NCBI RefSeq assembly: GCF_025961835.1 | Contig: NZ_JAOQOK010000001.1 | Coordinates: forward strand, 2,480,001-2,544,000 | Source: Sphingobium sp. B2D3C | GTDB lineage: Bacteria; Pseudomonadota; Alphaproteobacteria; Sphingomonadales; Sphingomonadaceae | Direction of reading: 5' to 3' | Length of the DNA: 64,000 nt | Shown: positions 28,434 through 37,492 of the stretch, in pieces | How positions within the stretch are numbered: the first letter of the stretch is position 1 | How the letters are laid out: each line of letters opens with the position of its first letter | Made by a program: the position numbers and the translations under genes | The notes under the pieces: generated by a model | What the model saw: the letters and a program-made list of their open reading frames with translations, nothing else | Database searches by the model: none | Told to the model about the DNA's origin: nothing

Positions 28434-29702
28434 CTAGCCAGCGTCTTTCATGAGCGTGCGCGCAATGTAGCCGGACATGCCCGCCGAGCCGACAACGCGG
28501 TTCCGTCCGTTTGCCTTGGCCTTGTACAGTGCGCCGTCCGCCGCGCCGATGACATCCTCCACGGAGTCCTGAGCCGAAGGCTGCAACACCGCCACACCAA
28601 TGCTGACCGTGACCGGCGCGACATCCTCGCAGCCGGGATGTGGAATGGCGAGATCGAGCACCGCGCGCCGGAGCGTCTCGGCAAAGGCGAGGGCCGGTTC
28701 GGGCGCAAGGCCATAAGTGATCGCGGTGAACTCTTCGCCGCCGAAGCGCGCGATATAATGTCCCTGCCGGTGAACCTCGCTCTGCAACGCCAAGGCCACC
28801 CGCTCCAGGCAGCGGTCGCCGGCATCATGCCCTGCGGTATCATTAAACAGCTTGAAGCGGTCGATATCGATCATGAGGATACCGAACCAGGCGTTGTCCG
28901 CGCTTGCCGCCGCCCATTTGCCGTTCAGCGTCTCCGAAAGACTCCGCCGGTTGCGCATGCCGGTCAGCGGGTCAGTCTCGGCAAGCTCCGCCAACGCCTT
29001 GGTCAAGGCAACAAGCTGGGCGGATTTGAGTTCGTCCCTCAGTTCGATGAGAAACGCATTTCGCGCAGAGCGCTCTGCCTGACAGCGCATAACGAGCGGC
29101 AGGAACGACGCGAGGGTAATGAATCCGCAGAGGGTAAGGGATTCGATGTTCGGCCCGCGCAGTAGAAAGGCCAGACCGAACATGGAGAGGATCGACAGCG
29201 TCGTGGTCGCCAGCGCCTGCCGCACCGAGGTAGGGATTGCGAGATTTTTAAAGATCAGCAGCAGTGCCGCGGCCATCAAATAGCGGTCGCTATGCGGTTG
29301 CCCCACCTGAAGCCCGAGATAGGTCACGGTCGCGACAAAGATCACCATGGGCAGGATGATGGCGGCGTTCTGCAACCGCTTCGGGCCCCGGATCATGATC
29401 ACCATGGCCAGCAGATAGACCGGAGTCGTGATGCCCAACCGCAATGCCAGCCCCAGCTGCAGCTGACCGACGATATAATCCAGAGGCAGGCACGCCAGAT
29501 TGGCAATCAGCGCCCCGATGTGCCAGCTGGCAATGGTTGTGCGCCTTTTCAGGTCAGTGCGGTCGAGATAGGCGGTTTCGAGGGACGGCTCCAGAGCGAT
29601 CTGGCCAACAGGCCGCGACAATGCGCGTTCGATTGCTTCGATCCGCTCACTGGAAACCTGACTTTCGTCCATTGCTGACTCACAACAGCTTCTCAGCCGC
29701 AT
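28434..29702 (-). CDS. Membrane-bound diguanylate cyclase (GGDEF)
   Basis: A c-di-GMP synthase of 422 aa. Residues about 60-215 contain five to six hydrophobic helices, followed by a short coiled segment and a GGDEF domain (DPLTGMRNRRSLSETLNGKW, LMIDIDRFKLFNDTAGHDAG, ARFGGEEFTAITYG). The active-site GGEEF is intact. The inhibitory I-site, RxxD in regulated cyclases, reads RQGH here, so feedback inhibition by product is probably absent. A start at Met 29672 (MDESQVS) is equally possible. No EAL domain. Confidence 0.92.
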   Translation of the reverse strand: MRLRSCCESAMDESQVSSERIEAIERALSRPVGQIALEPSLETAYLDRTDLKRRTTIASWHIGALIANLACLPLDYIVGQLQLGLALRLGITTPVYLLAMVIMIRGPKRLQNAAIILPMVIFVATVTYLGLQVGQPHSDRYLMAAALLLIFKNLAIPTSVRQALATTTLSILSMFGLAFLLRGPNIESLTLCGFITLASFLPLVMRCQAERSARNAFLIELRDELKSAQLVALTKALAELAETDPLTGMRNRRSLSETLNGKWAAASADNAWFGILMIDIDRFKLFNDTAGHDAGDRCLERVALALQSEVHRQGHYIARFGGEEFTAITYGLAPEPALAFAETLRRAVLDLAIPHPGCEDVAPVTVSIGVAVLQPSAQDSVEDVIGAADGALYKAKANGRNRVVGSAGMSGYIARTLMKDAG

Positions 29703-29789
29703 GGGCTATGGTGCGGATGTTAAGATGTCATTAGCATTTCAGCGTCGGTCGCGCGACTCTTCGCAAGTCCGGGGACCATTGAGCCTCGC

Positions 29790-31196
29790 TCAGCTCGCCC
29801 AGCTCCCACCCAGCGCCCGGAACACATCGATCTGCGCGCGCGCGACCTCGGCATCCTGCGCGGCGAGCGCGGCTTCTGCCTCTGCAAAGGTGCGCTCGGT
29901 GTCGAGCAGCTGGAGGGAGTCGATGGCGCCCTCGCGCTGCTGGGCACGGGTGATGCGCGCGGCGGCGCCGGCGGAATCGCGGGCCGCCTGCAGGCGTTGG
30001 CGGCGCTCCAGCGCGTGGCCGTAGGTCGAGAGCGCCGTCTCGGTCTCCTCCAGCGCGTTGAGCACCGCGCCGTCGAAGGCGGCAAGCGCGGCATCGCTGT
30101 CCGCCCGTGCGCCGGCAATGCGCGCGCGGGCGGCCTCCTGATTGGGGAAGGACCAGCTGATAAGGCCACCCAGCAGCCAGCGCAGTGGGCCACCGCCGAA
30201 CATCGCACCGATGTCATTGCCGGTCGACCCGCCCGAACCGCCCAGGCTGATGCGCGGATAAAGGTCCGCCGTGGCGACGCCGATGCGCGCGGTTTCGGCA
30301 GCGAGACGGCGCTCGGCAGCGCGCACATCCGGGCGGCGGGCAAGCAAGGTGGCCCCATCGCCGACCGGAATGGCCTGCCGGATTTCCAGCCCGATGCTGC
30401 GCTGGCCGGCAATCTCCGGCAAGGCGTCCGGGGTCCGGCCGGTGAGCGTAGCGAGACGGAAGAGCGCGGCCTGACGCTGCGCCTCGATGAGCGGAATGTC
30501 GGCGGCGCGCTGGTCGCGCAAGGCGGCGATCCGCGAGACATCGAGCGTGGTCGCCAGACCCGCCTCGCGCCGCTTGCCGGTCAAGTCCAGCAACCGGTCG
30601 AGCAGGCCCACGATCTCGCGATTGACGGCCAGTTGCGCCGCGCCCGAGGCGGCATCGGCATAAGCCCGCGTGGTATCGGCGACGACGGCGACGCGCACGG
30701 CGTCGGCATCGGCCGCGGCTGCATCGGCATCGCCGCGCGCGGCTTCCACGCCCCGGCTCACACGCCCGAACAGATCGACCTCATAGGAGACCGACAGTCC
30801 GGCATCGAGCGCCCAATCCTCACGCGGCGCTCCCGGCGCGCGCTGGCTCGCGGGCAGGCGGCCATAATCGCCGCTGGCCGAAAGATCGGTGCGCGGCAGC
30901 CGATCCGCCCGGGCACCGCGCAGTCCGGCGCGGGCCTTCTCCAGCCGAGCGAGCGCGATGCGCACATCCGTATTGGCGGCGAGCGCGTCGGTGACCAGCC
31001 CGTCCAGCACGGGGTCATTGTAGAGCCGCCACCAGTCCGGCTGGACCGGGGCCGGCGCAAAGGCCGGGGCCGCGGCGGAAAGAAAGGGGCCGGAGGACGC
31101 CGAGGGGGGCGTGGGGGCGACGTAGTCCGGCCCCACCGCGCACGCTGAAAGCGCCAGCGCGGAAACAAGAGGTGCGAAGATGCGATGAGCAGTCAT
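29790..31196 (-). CDS. RND efflux outer-membrane lipoprotein (NodT/OprM family)
   Basis: A TolC-like outer-membrane factor of 468 aa. The lipoprotein signal MTAHRIFAPLVSALALSAC is followed by AVGPDYVAP, the usual start of the mature NodT family. Alpha-helical barrel repeats include FGRVSRGVEAARGDADAAA and RPDVRAAERRLAAETARIG. GAGGAGGACCCTATC precedes ATG 31196, so that start is favoured over GTG 31217, which would overlap the permease stop. It is the last gene of the efflux operon. Confidence 0.92.
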   Translation of the reverse strand: MTAHRIFAPLVSALALSACAVGPDYVAPTPPSASSGPFLSAAAPAFAPAPVQPDWWRLYNDPVLDGLVTDALAANTDVRIALARLEKARAGLRGARADRLPRTDLSASGDYGRLPASQRAPGAPREDWALDAGLSVSYEVDLFGRVSRGVEAARGDADAAAADADAVRVAVVADTTRAYADAASGAAQLAVNREIVGLLDRLLDLTGKRREAGLATTLDVSRIAALRDQRAADIPLIEAQRQAALFRLATLTGRTPDALPEIAGQRSIGLEIRQAIPVGDGATLLARRPDVRAAERRLAAETARIGVATADLYPRISLGGSGGSTGNDIGAMFGGGPLRWLLGGLISWSFPNQEAARARIAGARADSDAALAAFDGAVLNALEETETALSTYGHALERRQRLQAARDSAGAAARITRAQQREGAIDSLQLLDTERTFAEAEAALAAQDAEVARAQIDVFRALGGSWAS

Positions 31197-31213
31197 GATA
31201 GGGTCCTCCTCAC

Positions 31214-34200
31214 TCACTCGGCGGGGGCCGGCACGGCATCGCCACCGGACCGCCCGCGCAGGCGTGCGATCCGGTCGCCGAGCGCGCGGCTCACGACGTA
31301 GAAAGTGGGCGTGAAGATGAGGCCGAAGATGGTGACGCCGGCCATTCCGAAGAACACCGCTGTGCCCAGAGCCTGCCGCAGTTCCGCGCCTGCTCCGGTG
31401 GCCAGCACCAGCGGCACCGCACCCAGAATGAACGCAAAGCTGGTCATCAGGATCGGCCGCAGGCGCTGCCCGGCAGCGTGGACGGCGGCATCCAGCGTGC
31501 TCATGCCGTTCTGCTCGCCCTGCCGGGCGAACTCGACGATGAGGATCGCATTCTTGGCAGCCAGCGCCACAAGCACGATCATGCCGATCTGCGTGAGCAC
31601 GTTATTGTCCATGCCGCGCAGGTTGACGCCCACCAGAGCCGCCAGCACCGACATCGGCACGATCAGAATGATCGCGAGCGGCATGACAAGGCTCTCATAT
31701 TGCGCCGCCAGCACTAGGAAGACGAGCAGCACGGCGAGGCCGAAGACGAGGCCTGCAGTATTGCCAGCCGTCTTCTGCTGATAGGCGATGCCGGTCCACT
31801 CATGGCTGAAGCCACGCGGCAGATTGGCATTGGCGAGTTGCTCCATGGCATCCAGCGCCTGACCCGAGGATGCGCCGGGCGCGGTATCGCCATCGATGGC
31901 GACAGCGGGCGCCAGATTGTAGCGCTGCACCCGATACGGGCCGGTCGTATCCCGGAAGGTGGCGATCGAGCCGATTGGCACCATCTGGTTATAGTCCGAG
32001 CGCGTCTGCAAGCTGGCGATATCCGCCGTGGTCCGCCGGAAGGCTTCGTCCGCCTGCGCGGTCACCCGATAGGTGCGGCCAAGCAGGTTGAAGTCATTGA
32101 CGAAGGCCGAGCCCAGATAGATCTGCAGCGTCTCGAACACCCGCTCCGGCGGCACGCCCAGCATCTGCGCCTTCTCGCGGTCGATATCCGCGAAGATGCG
32201 CGGCGTCGCGGTGTCGAAGAAGGTGTAGACGAACGAGAGTCCGGGCGTCTGATTGGCCGGGCCGATCACGCTGTAGGCTGCCTGCTCGAGCGCCTTGTAG
32301 CCGGCGCCCTCTCGATCCTGCACCATCAGGCGGAAGCCGCCCGCCGAGCCGATGCCGCGAATGAGCGGTGGCTTGACGATCATCAGGCGCGCCTCACTGA
32401 TGTCGGCGGTCGCCTTGCGGGCTTCCTCCATCAGCTTGTCGATGGTCTGACCCTTGGCGGCGCGCTCGTCGAAATCATCGAGCACCCAATAGGCCGCCGA
32501 CGAGCTGGCGTTGCGCGTCTCCGAGGCGCCGTCGAAGCCCGAGAGCATGACCGCGTTGGTGATGCCCGGAATGGGCAGCATCCGCTCGGCGACCTTCTTC
32601 ATCGCCGCATCGGTGCGCGCGGTGGAGGAGCCGGGCGGCAACTGGATGATCGTGAAGAAATAGCCCTGGTCCTGCGCCGGGATGAAGCCCGACGGCGTGT
32701 AGACCAGCGCCGCGACGGTCACCGCGATCAGCCCGACATAAGCCGCCATGATCCTCTTGGGCTGGCGGACCAGCCGCGCGGTGAGGGTCGCATAGCGGGC
32801 ACTGAACCGGTCGAACCCGCGATTGAACGCATCGCCTGCCCGCTCGGTGAGCTGGCGCCAGCGCGGCGCGCCCTCCGGCAGGGCATGGCGGTGCCGCAGC
32901 AGCAGCGCCGCGAAGGCGGGCGACAAAGTGAGCGAGAGGACCAGCGAGATGATCGTCGCGGCCGAGATGGTGATCGCGAACTGCTGGTAGAAGGCGCCGG
33001 ACATGCCGCCGATGAACAAGGTCGGCACGAACACGGCGCACAGCACCAGCACGATGGCAATGAGCGCCCCCCCCACCTCGTCCATGGAGGTGCGCGCCGC
33101 CTGGAGCGGGGTCATCCCGTTTTCCAGATTGCGCTCGACATTCTCGACCACCACGATGGCGTCATCGACGACGATGCCGATGGCGAGCACGAGGCCGAAC
33201 AGCGAGAGGTTATTGATGGAATAGCCCATGCCCGCCAGCACCGCAAAGGTGCCGATGAGCGAGACCGGGATCGCCAGCACCGGGATCAGCGCCGCCCGCC
33301 ATTTCTGCAGGAAGACGATGATAACGAGCACGACGAGGATCACCGCCTCGACCAGCGTTTTCACGACCTCGTCGATGGACTTCTGGATGAACTCGGTGGG
33401 GTTGTAGACGATGCGATATTCGAGGCCCTGCGGAAAGTCCTTGGCCAGGACGTTCATCTCGGCCTTGATCGCCTCGGCGGCGGCCAGCGCATTCGATCCC
33501 GGCATCTGGAAGACGGGGATGATGACGCTGTCCTTGTCGCCGAGATAGGCCGACGTGCCGTAATCCTCGGCGCCCAGTTCGACACGGGCGACATCGGAGA
33601 CGCGGACCTGCCGGCCCTGATCGTCGGTGCGGATGACGACATTGGCGAACTGCTGCGGATCGGTGAAGCGACCCTGCGTCTCGACATTGAGCTGGAAGGC
33701 CGATCCGCCCGAGGGGGGCTGGCCGAGCGTGCCGGCCGCAACTTGCACATTCTGCTGGCGCAGCGCGGAAACGATGTCGCCGGCCGTCAGACCCAGCGCC
33801 GCCGCACGGCGCGGATCGATCCACACGCGCATGGAGAGATCGCGCGAGCCGAACAGCTGCACGTCGCCCACGCCCTCGATGCGGGCCAGCCGGTCCTTGA
33901 TGCGGGTCTGTGCGTAATTGGAAATATACTCGCGATTGAGCGAGCCGTCGGGCGAAATGAGGTTCACCACCAGCAGGAAGTCCGGCGAGGTCTTCTTGGT
34001 AACGATGCCGAGGCGCTGCACCTCCTGCGGCAGGCGCGGCTCGGCAATGGCGACACGGTTCTGCACCAGAACCTGCGCCTCATCGAGGTCCGTGCCCTGC
34101 TTGAACGTGACGGTGACGACCACGCGTCCGTCCCCCGTCGATTGCGACGAGAGATAGAGCATGTTCTCGACGCCGTTGATCTCCTGCTCGATCGGGCTGG

Positions 34201-34390
34201 CAACGGTTTCCGCCACAGTCTCGGCAGAGGCGCCGGGATACATGGCCGAAACGGTCACCGTCGGCGGCACCACCTCGGGATATTGCGAGACGGGCAGGAA
34301 GAAATAGCTGATCGCGCCGATGATCGTGATGATGACGGCGATGACCGCCGCGAAGATCGGCCGGTCGATGAAGAAACGGGACAGACGCAT
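31214..34390 (-). CDS. RND efflux permease, HAE1 family (AcrB-like, 1058 aa)
   Basis: A proton-driven inner-membrane multidrug exporter with twelve expected transmembrane helices and two large periplasmic loops. Diagnostic elements are FFIDRPIFAAVIAVII at the N-terminus, the TM4 proton-relay Asp pair in GIVVDDAIVVVENVERN, and the TM10 Lys in ALAAKNAILIVEFARQ. The length is normal. It works with the adaptor and outer-membrane factor encoded on either side. Substrates are unknown, but HAE1 pumps export lipophilic drugs and solvents. Confidence 0.96.
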   Translation of the reverse strand: MRLSRFFIDRPIFAAVIAVIITIIGAISYFFLPVSQYPEVVPPTVTVSAMYPGASAETVAETVASPIEQEINGVENMLYLSSQSTGDGRVVVTVTFKQGTDLDEAQVLVQNRVAIAEPRLPQEVQRLGIVTKKTSPDFLLVVNLISPDGSLNREYISNYAQTRIKDRLARIEGVGDVQLFGSRDLSMRVWIDPRRAAALGLTAGDIVSALRQQNVQVAAGTLGQPPSGGSAFQLNVETQGRFTDPQQFANVVIRTDDQGRQVRVSDVARVELGAEDYGTSAYLGDKDSVIIPVFQMPGSNALAAAEAIKAEMNVLAKDFPQGLEYRIVYNPTEFIQKSIDEVVKTLVEAVILVVLVIIVFLQKWRAALIPVLAIPVSLIGTFAVLAGMGYSINNLSLFGLVLAIGIVVDDAIVVVENVERNLENGMTPLQAARTSMDEVGGALIAIVLVLCAVFVPTLFIGGMSGAFYQQFAITISAATIISLVLSLTLSPAFAALLLRHRHALPEGAPRWRQLTERAGDAFNRGFDRFSARYATLTARLVRQPKRIMAAYVGLIAVTVAALVYTPSGFIPAQDQGYFFTIIQLPPGSSTARTDAAMKKVAERMLPIPGITNAVMLSGFDGASETRNASSSAAYWVLDDFDERAAKGQTIDKLMEEARKATADISEARLMIVKPPLIRGIGSAGGFRLMVQDREGAGYKALEQAAYSVIGPANQTPGLSFVYTFFDTATPRIFADIDREKAQMLGVPPERVFETLQIYLGSAFVNDFNLLGRTYRVTAQADEAFRRTTADIASLQTRSDYNQMVPIGSIATFRDTTGPYRVQRYNLAPAVAIDGDTAPGASSGQALDAMEQLANANLPRGFSHEWTGIAYQQKTAGNTAGLVFGLAVLLVFLVLAAQYESLVMPLAIILIVPMSVLAALVGVNLRGMDNNVLTQIGMIVLVALAAKNAILIVEFARQGEQNGMSTLDAAVHAAGQRLRPILMTSFAFILGAVPLVLATGAGAELRQALGTAVFFGMAGVTIFGLIFTPTFYVVSRALGDRIARLRGRSGGDAVPAPAE

Positions 34391-34480
34391 GAGGAGCTCT
34401 CCTCGGGGCAGCGCTCAGAGCATGTCCGGGTCAGGCGGCTTCACCTGACGGCTCGGACATGCGGAAAGCAAAAGGGACCG

Positions 34481-34516
34481 GATCATGATCGGCTTCAGGC
34501 GAAGCCGATCATGATC
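34481..34516. repeat. Perfect hairpin between RND adaptor and permease genes
   Basis: Two perfect 16-base arms (GATCATGATCGGCTTC and its complement) flank the loop AGGC, directly after the adaptor stop. A weaker inverted repeat (AGCATGTCCG ... CGGACATGC) follows towards the permease. It could slow RNases or tune the adaptor:permease ratio within the operon. Confidence 0.75.
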
Positions 34517-35775
34517 TAGCGCGTAAACGTGGCCTGGCCGGACATCAGCGCGGTCGCGGCGGCAGGCGTCGCGGGCTGCGTCTCGGGCACAATGCGGCCT
34601 TTGCGGACCTGCACCTTGCCGCCGGGCATGGCGAGCTGGGTGCCGACGATCACCACCTGATCGGCCGGATCGAGCCCGGCCCGCACGACGCGCAGGCCAT
34701 CCACGACCGGCCCAAGCTCGATCGGCTTGGCGGCGACGGTGCCATCCTTGCCGACGACGAGCAGCGTCTTGCGCGCCTGATCGGTCTGCACGGCGGTGTC
34801 CGGCACCAGCAGCGCGCGGGTCGGCGCGCCGGTGGAGAGGCGCATGTTGCCGAACATGCCCGGCGTCAGGAACAGATCGGGATTTGGCAGCACGGCGCGG
34901 GCGCGAATGGTGCCCGAGCGCGGATCAAGGCCGTTATCGGTAAAGTCGAGCTTGCCCTTCCAGCGATAGGCATTTTCGTCCTGCAGCTTGATCTCGACCG
35001 GCGTGGCGTCGGCATCGGCATCACGCTTGGTCTTGAGGAACAGCGCTTCGGACCCCTCGAAGGTGAAGTAGATCGGATCGAGCGCGTTGATGGTGGTGAG
35101 CAACGTGCCGGATGCGCCCTCTCCCGATGAGGCGAGGTTGCCGGGGTCGATCCGCCGATCCGAGATGCGGCCGCCAATGGGCGCGCGCACGGTGGTGAAC
35201 TCAAGGTCCAGCGCGCGACTGCGGGCACGGGCCTGCGCACCGGCCAGCGCAGCCGATGCCGCCGAGACGCGGGCGCGAAGACGGTCGACTTCGCTCTTGG
35301 AAACGGCTTCTACCGCCACCAGCCGTTCGGCGCGCTCAAGATCGCTGCGGGCCAGCGCCAGATCGCTCTGGGCCGTCGCGACACCAGCGCGCGCCTCGGC
35401 CAGCGCGGCCTGGAAGGGGCGCGGATCAATGGTGAAGAGCGGCTGGCCGGCGCGGACCATCTGACCGTCCGTGAAATGCACGGCCGTGATCTGGCCGGAA
35501 ATGCGCGGACGCACCTCGACCGCGCGGCTCGGCTCGAACCGGCCGACATAATCGTCCCACAGCATAATCTCGCGCGCGAGCGGCGCCGAGACGGTGACGG
35601 TGGGCGCCGCCATCGCGGCCTGCGCCGGGGGCGACGGGCGCATCAGCGCGTAACCGCCGGCAATGGCGAGCACCGGCAGCGCCACCCAGGCGGCACGGGT
35701 CAGCGAGCGCCGCCGCGTCGTGCCACCTTCGATGGGCGTGGCTTCCGCCGGGCTGAGTTTCTTGAGCATGTTCAT
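34516..35775 (-). CDS. RND efflux periplasmic adaptor (MFP, 419 aa)
   Basis: A membrane fusion protein linking the permease to the outer-membrane factor. It has one N-terminal hydrophobic segment (about residues 29-47), a barrel-sandwich half-motif VEVRPRISGQITAVHFTDGQ, an alpha-hairpin coiled coil (about 120-185), the second lipoyl half (LEFTTVRAPIGGRISDRRI) and a C-terminal beta barrel. There is no lipobox, so it is anchored by the helix. Its start overlaps the upstream 134-aa gene by 4 bp (ATGA). Confidence 0.94.
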   Translation of the reverse strand: MNMLKKLSPAEATPIEGGTTRRRSLTRAAWVALPVLAIAGGYALMRPSPPAQAAMAAPTVTVSAPLAREIMLWDDYVGRFEPSRAVEVRPRISGQITAVHFTDGQMVRAGQPLFTIDPRPFQAALAEARAGVATAQSDLALARSDLERAERLVAVEAVSKSEVDRLRARVSAASAALAGAQARARSRALDLEFTTVRAPIGGRISDRRIDPGNLASSGEGASGTLLTTINALDPIYFTFEGSEALFLKTKRDADADATPVEIKLQDENAYRWKGKLDFTDNGLDPRSGTIRARAVLPNPDLFLTPGMFGNMRLSTGAPTRALLVPDTAVQTDQARKTLLVVGKDGTVAAKPIELGPVVDGLRVVRAGLDPADQVVIVGTQLAMPGGKVQVRKGRIVPETQPATPAAATALMSGQATFTR

Positions 35776-36176
35776 GCGCGGTTCCTCCGCTTGATCGACA
35801 GACGCAAGGCCCCGATGTGGCGGAGCAGCGTCTCATATTGATGGGTCGTATAGCCGGCCTCGTAAAAGCGACCGAGCTCGGATGGGGCGATGTTGTAGCC
35901 ATGGTGCCAGCTCAGCACCGCGATGCGCCGCAGCGCTTCGAGGCGCGCGCTCGCCAGCGGCATGGCCCGGCGGAAGCCGAAGACGAGGCGCAGCAGGCGG
36001 CCCAGGCGGCTCTCCTCGCGCAGCGAAGACAACCCGTCTTCCCGCGCAAGGCGGACAATCGTCCACTCGACCGGAAGGAGGTGGCCATCCTGCACCTGAA
36101 GGCTTGCAGCCTCCGATGCAGTGACACCCGGGACCATCGCCCGTGCCCCGCCATCTCTCAGATCCAGATATGCCAT
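35772..36176 (-). CDS. Unknown 134-aa protein, first gene of RND operon
   Basis: A soluble, Arg/Leu-rich, mostly helical protein with no motif I recognise (ASARLEALRRIAVLSWHHGY and YTTHQYETLLRHIGALRLSI are its most distinctive parts). Met 36176 (MAYLDLRDGG) follows a plausible ribosome-binding site, and the extra upstream frame has no support. The 4-bp overlap with the adaptor start argues for translational coupling and a role with the efflux pump or its regulation. Confidence 0.65.
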   Translation of the reverse strand: MAYLDLRDGGARAMVPGVTASEAASLQVQDGHLLPVEWTIVRLAREDGLSSLREESRLGRLLRLVFGFRRAMPLASARLEALRRIAVLSWHHGYNIAPSELGRFYEAGYTTHQYETLLRHIGALRLSIKRRNRA

Positions 36177-36501
36177 CACCGTGTCTCCTCCTGCTTCCCC
36201 GGCAGGCACGACGGGGCAGCCCCGGACAGCCAGTGCTGCCGGGCGCGCGCATCGCGGATGCCAGGGACCGATCCGGGAAAGACGGTGCGCGACCGGCGCG
36301 TCCGTCCCGAAACCAGAACCTATGAAATTGCTGTCAAATCAAGTCGGGCAAGCAGAACGCGCCCGGCCAAGCCGCACGCACCCCCATGCCTTCTGTACTG
36401 ACTGGTATATTAATCGGATATTCAGGCGTCAACCCGGTTTTTTGTACCGACCGATATTTTATTTTGCAGCGCGCAAAATCGGTCTTGGGTCCGAGGGCGC
36501 T
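36177..36501. promoter_or_regulatory. Control region of RND operon (325 bp)
   Basis: This region lies between the TetR stop and the first gene of the RND operon, both on the minus strand. It is AT-rich in 36390-36470 and carries the two similar boxes listed at 36396 and 36445. No gene is seen. Confidence 0.5.
36396..36459. promoter_or_regulatory. Two related boxes, likely TetR operators
   Basis: TACTGACTGGTATAT (36396-36410) and TACCGACCGATATTT (36445-36459) match at 11 of 15 positions in the same orientation, 49 bp apart. ACCGACCG-like half-sites are common in AcrR-type operators. They precede the RND operon and follow the TetR gene, so repression of the pump is the obvious reading. Confidence 0.5.
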
Positions 36502-37104
36502 TCAGCGGCTGGGCCACATCCCCATGGTGGTCTCGGCAACGCGCTCCAGCTCCTCGCGCGTGGTGCCGGAGCCGGCCAAAACCGCCATGCCCTGCAAAAC
36601 GGCGATGAGATATTTCGTGATCGCTTCCGCATCGGCGGGCCCGACAAACTCGCCCTCGTCGATGGCGCGCTGCATCCGGGCCACCAATGCCCGCTTCACG
36701 GTCTCGCCGCGCTTGAGCACTTCCTCACGGATCGATTGCGCTTCCGCGCCACAGGCGGTGACGCTGATCACGCTGAGGCAGCCGGTGGGCTGGCCATTGC
36801 CGGCAATCGTGGAGAGTGCGCCATCGAGCAGATGCTGCGCCACGCCGCGCGCGGTGGGCATATCCAGCGCCGGACCGATATAGGCCAGCTTTTCCCGCTC
36901 GTAGAGATCGAGCGCCTGGCGGAACAGGGCCTCCTTGTTGCCGAACGCGGCATAGAGACTCGGGCGGGTGATCCCCATCGCGTCCGTCAGTTCGCTGAGC
37001 GACGCGCCCTCATAACCCTTTGTCCAGAACACACGCAACGCGGCCGCAAGCGCCTGCTCGCAGCAAAATTCGCGGGGCCGACCCCTGATGGCGGTCTGTT
37101 CCAT
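36502..37104 (-). CDS. TetR/AcrR-family transcriptional regulator (200 aa)
   Basis: A TetR repressor with the N-terminal HTH ALRVFWTKGYEGASLSELTD followed by MGITRPSLYAAFGNKEALF; the ligand-binding domain includes a GCLSV-type motif (NGQPTGCLSVISVTACG). Met 37104 (MEQTAIRGRPREF) is chosen as start. It is upstream of and in the same direction as the RND operon and is its probable local repressor. Confidence 0.92.
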   Translation of the reverse strand: MEQTAIRGRPREFCCEQALAAALRVFWTKGYEGASLSELTDAMGITRPSLYAAFGNKEALFRQALDLYEREKLAYIGPALDMPTARGVAQHLLDGALSTIAGNGQPTGCLSVISVTACGAEAQSIREEVLKRGETVKRALVARMQRAIDEGEFVGPADAEAITKYLIAVLQGMAVLAGSGTTREELERVAETTMGMWPSR

Positions 37105-37492
37105 ATCGGGCGGTATAGAATTCCTCGACGGGCTTGTCGAGTCCGGTGCGACGAAGGGAGCCAGGACGGTCCCGCTCGATCGGCACGTTCTCCCAAGCAT
37201 GATAAAAGTTAAGTTCAGACTCTTTTCCATGAACCTTTTCCGGAGCTTGACATTTCAAGCGCAGGATCACTCCGATCCCGATAATGGCAAAGCGGTGGTG
37301 ACGCCGTGACGCAAAGCTTCCGGCCTTGGGTTCAAGGTAGCGGGGTTGCCGAAGGAGCCGAGGTCGGAGCTGTGTGTGCGTGTCTACGCCTCGCTCTGGC
37401 TATGATCGCTCCACACCGCTCCGCGCTACGTGGGCCTGCCATCGGATAGCTCCGTCTCCAGCCCGGCTGCAAGCCTGACAGGAGATGACGCA
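37105..37492. other. Divergent intergenic region (388 bp)
   Basis: It separates the TetR gene from the Gly-rich lipoprotein gene. AGGAGATGACGCA before 37493 is a clear ribosome-binding site. Promoter-like AT-rich bases occur around 37195-37260. No gene is seen. Confidence 0.4.

Noticed and set aside
31802..34519. Long open frame (905 codons) on the plus strand
   Set aside because: Complement of the RND permease gene with Arg/His/Asp-rich composition typical of a shadow frame.
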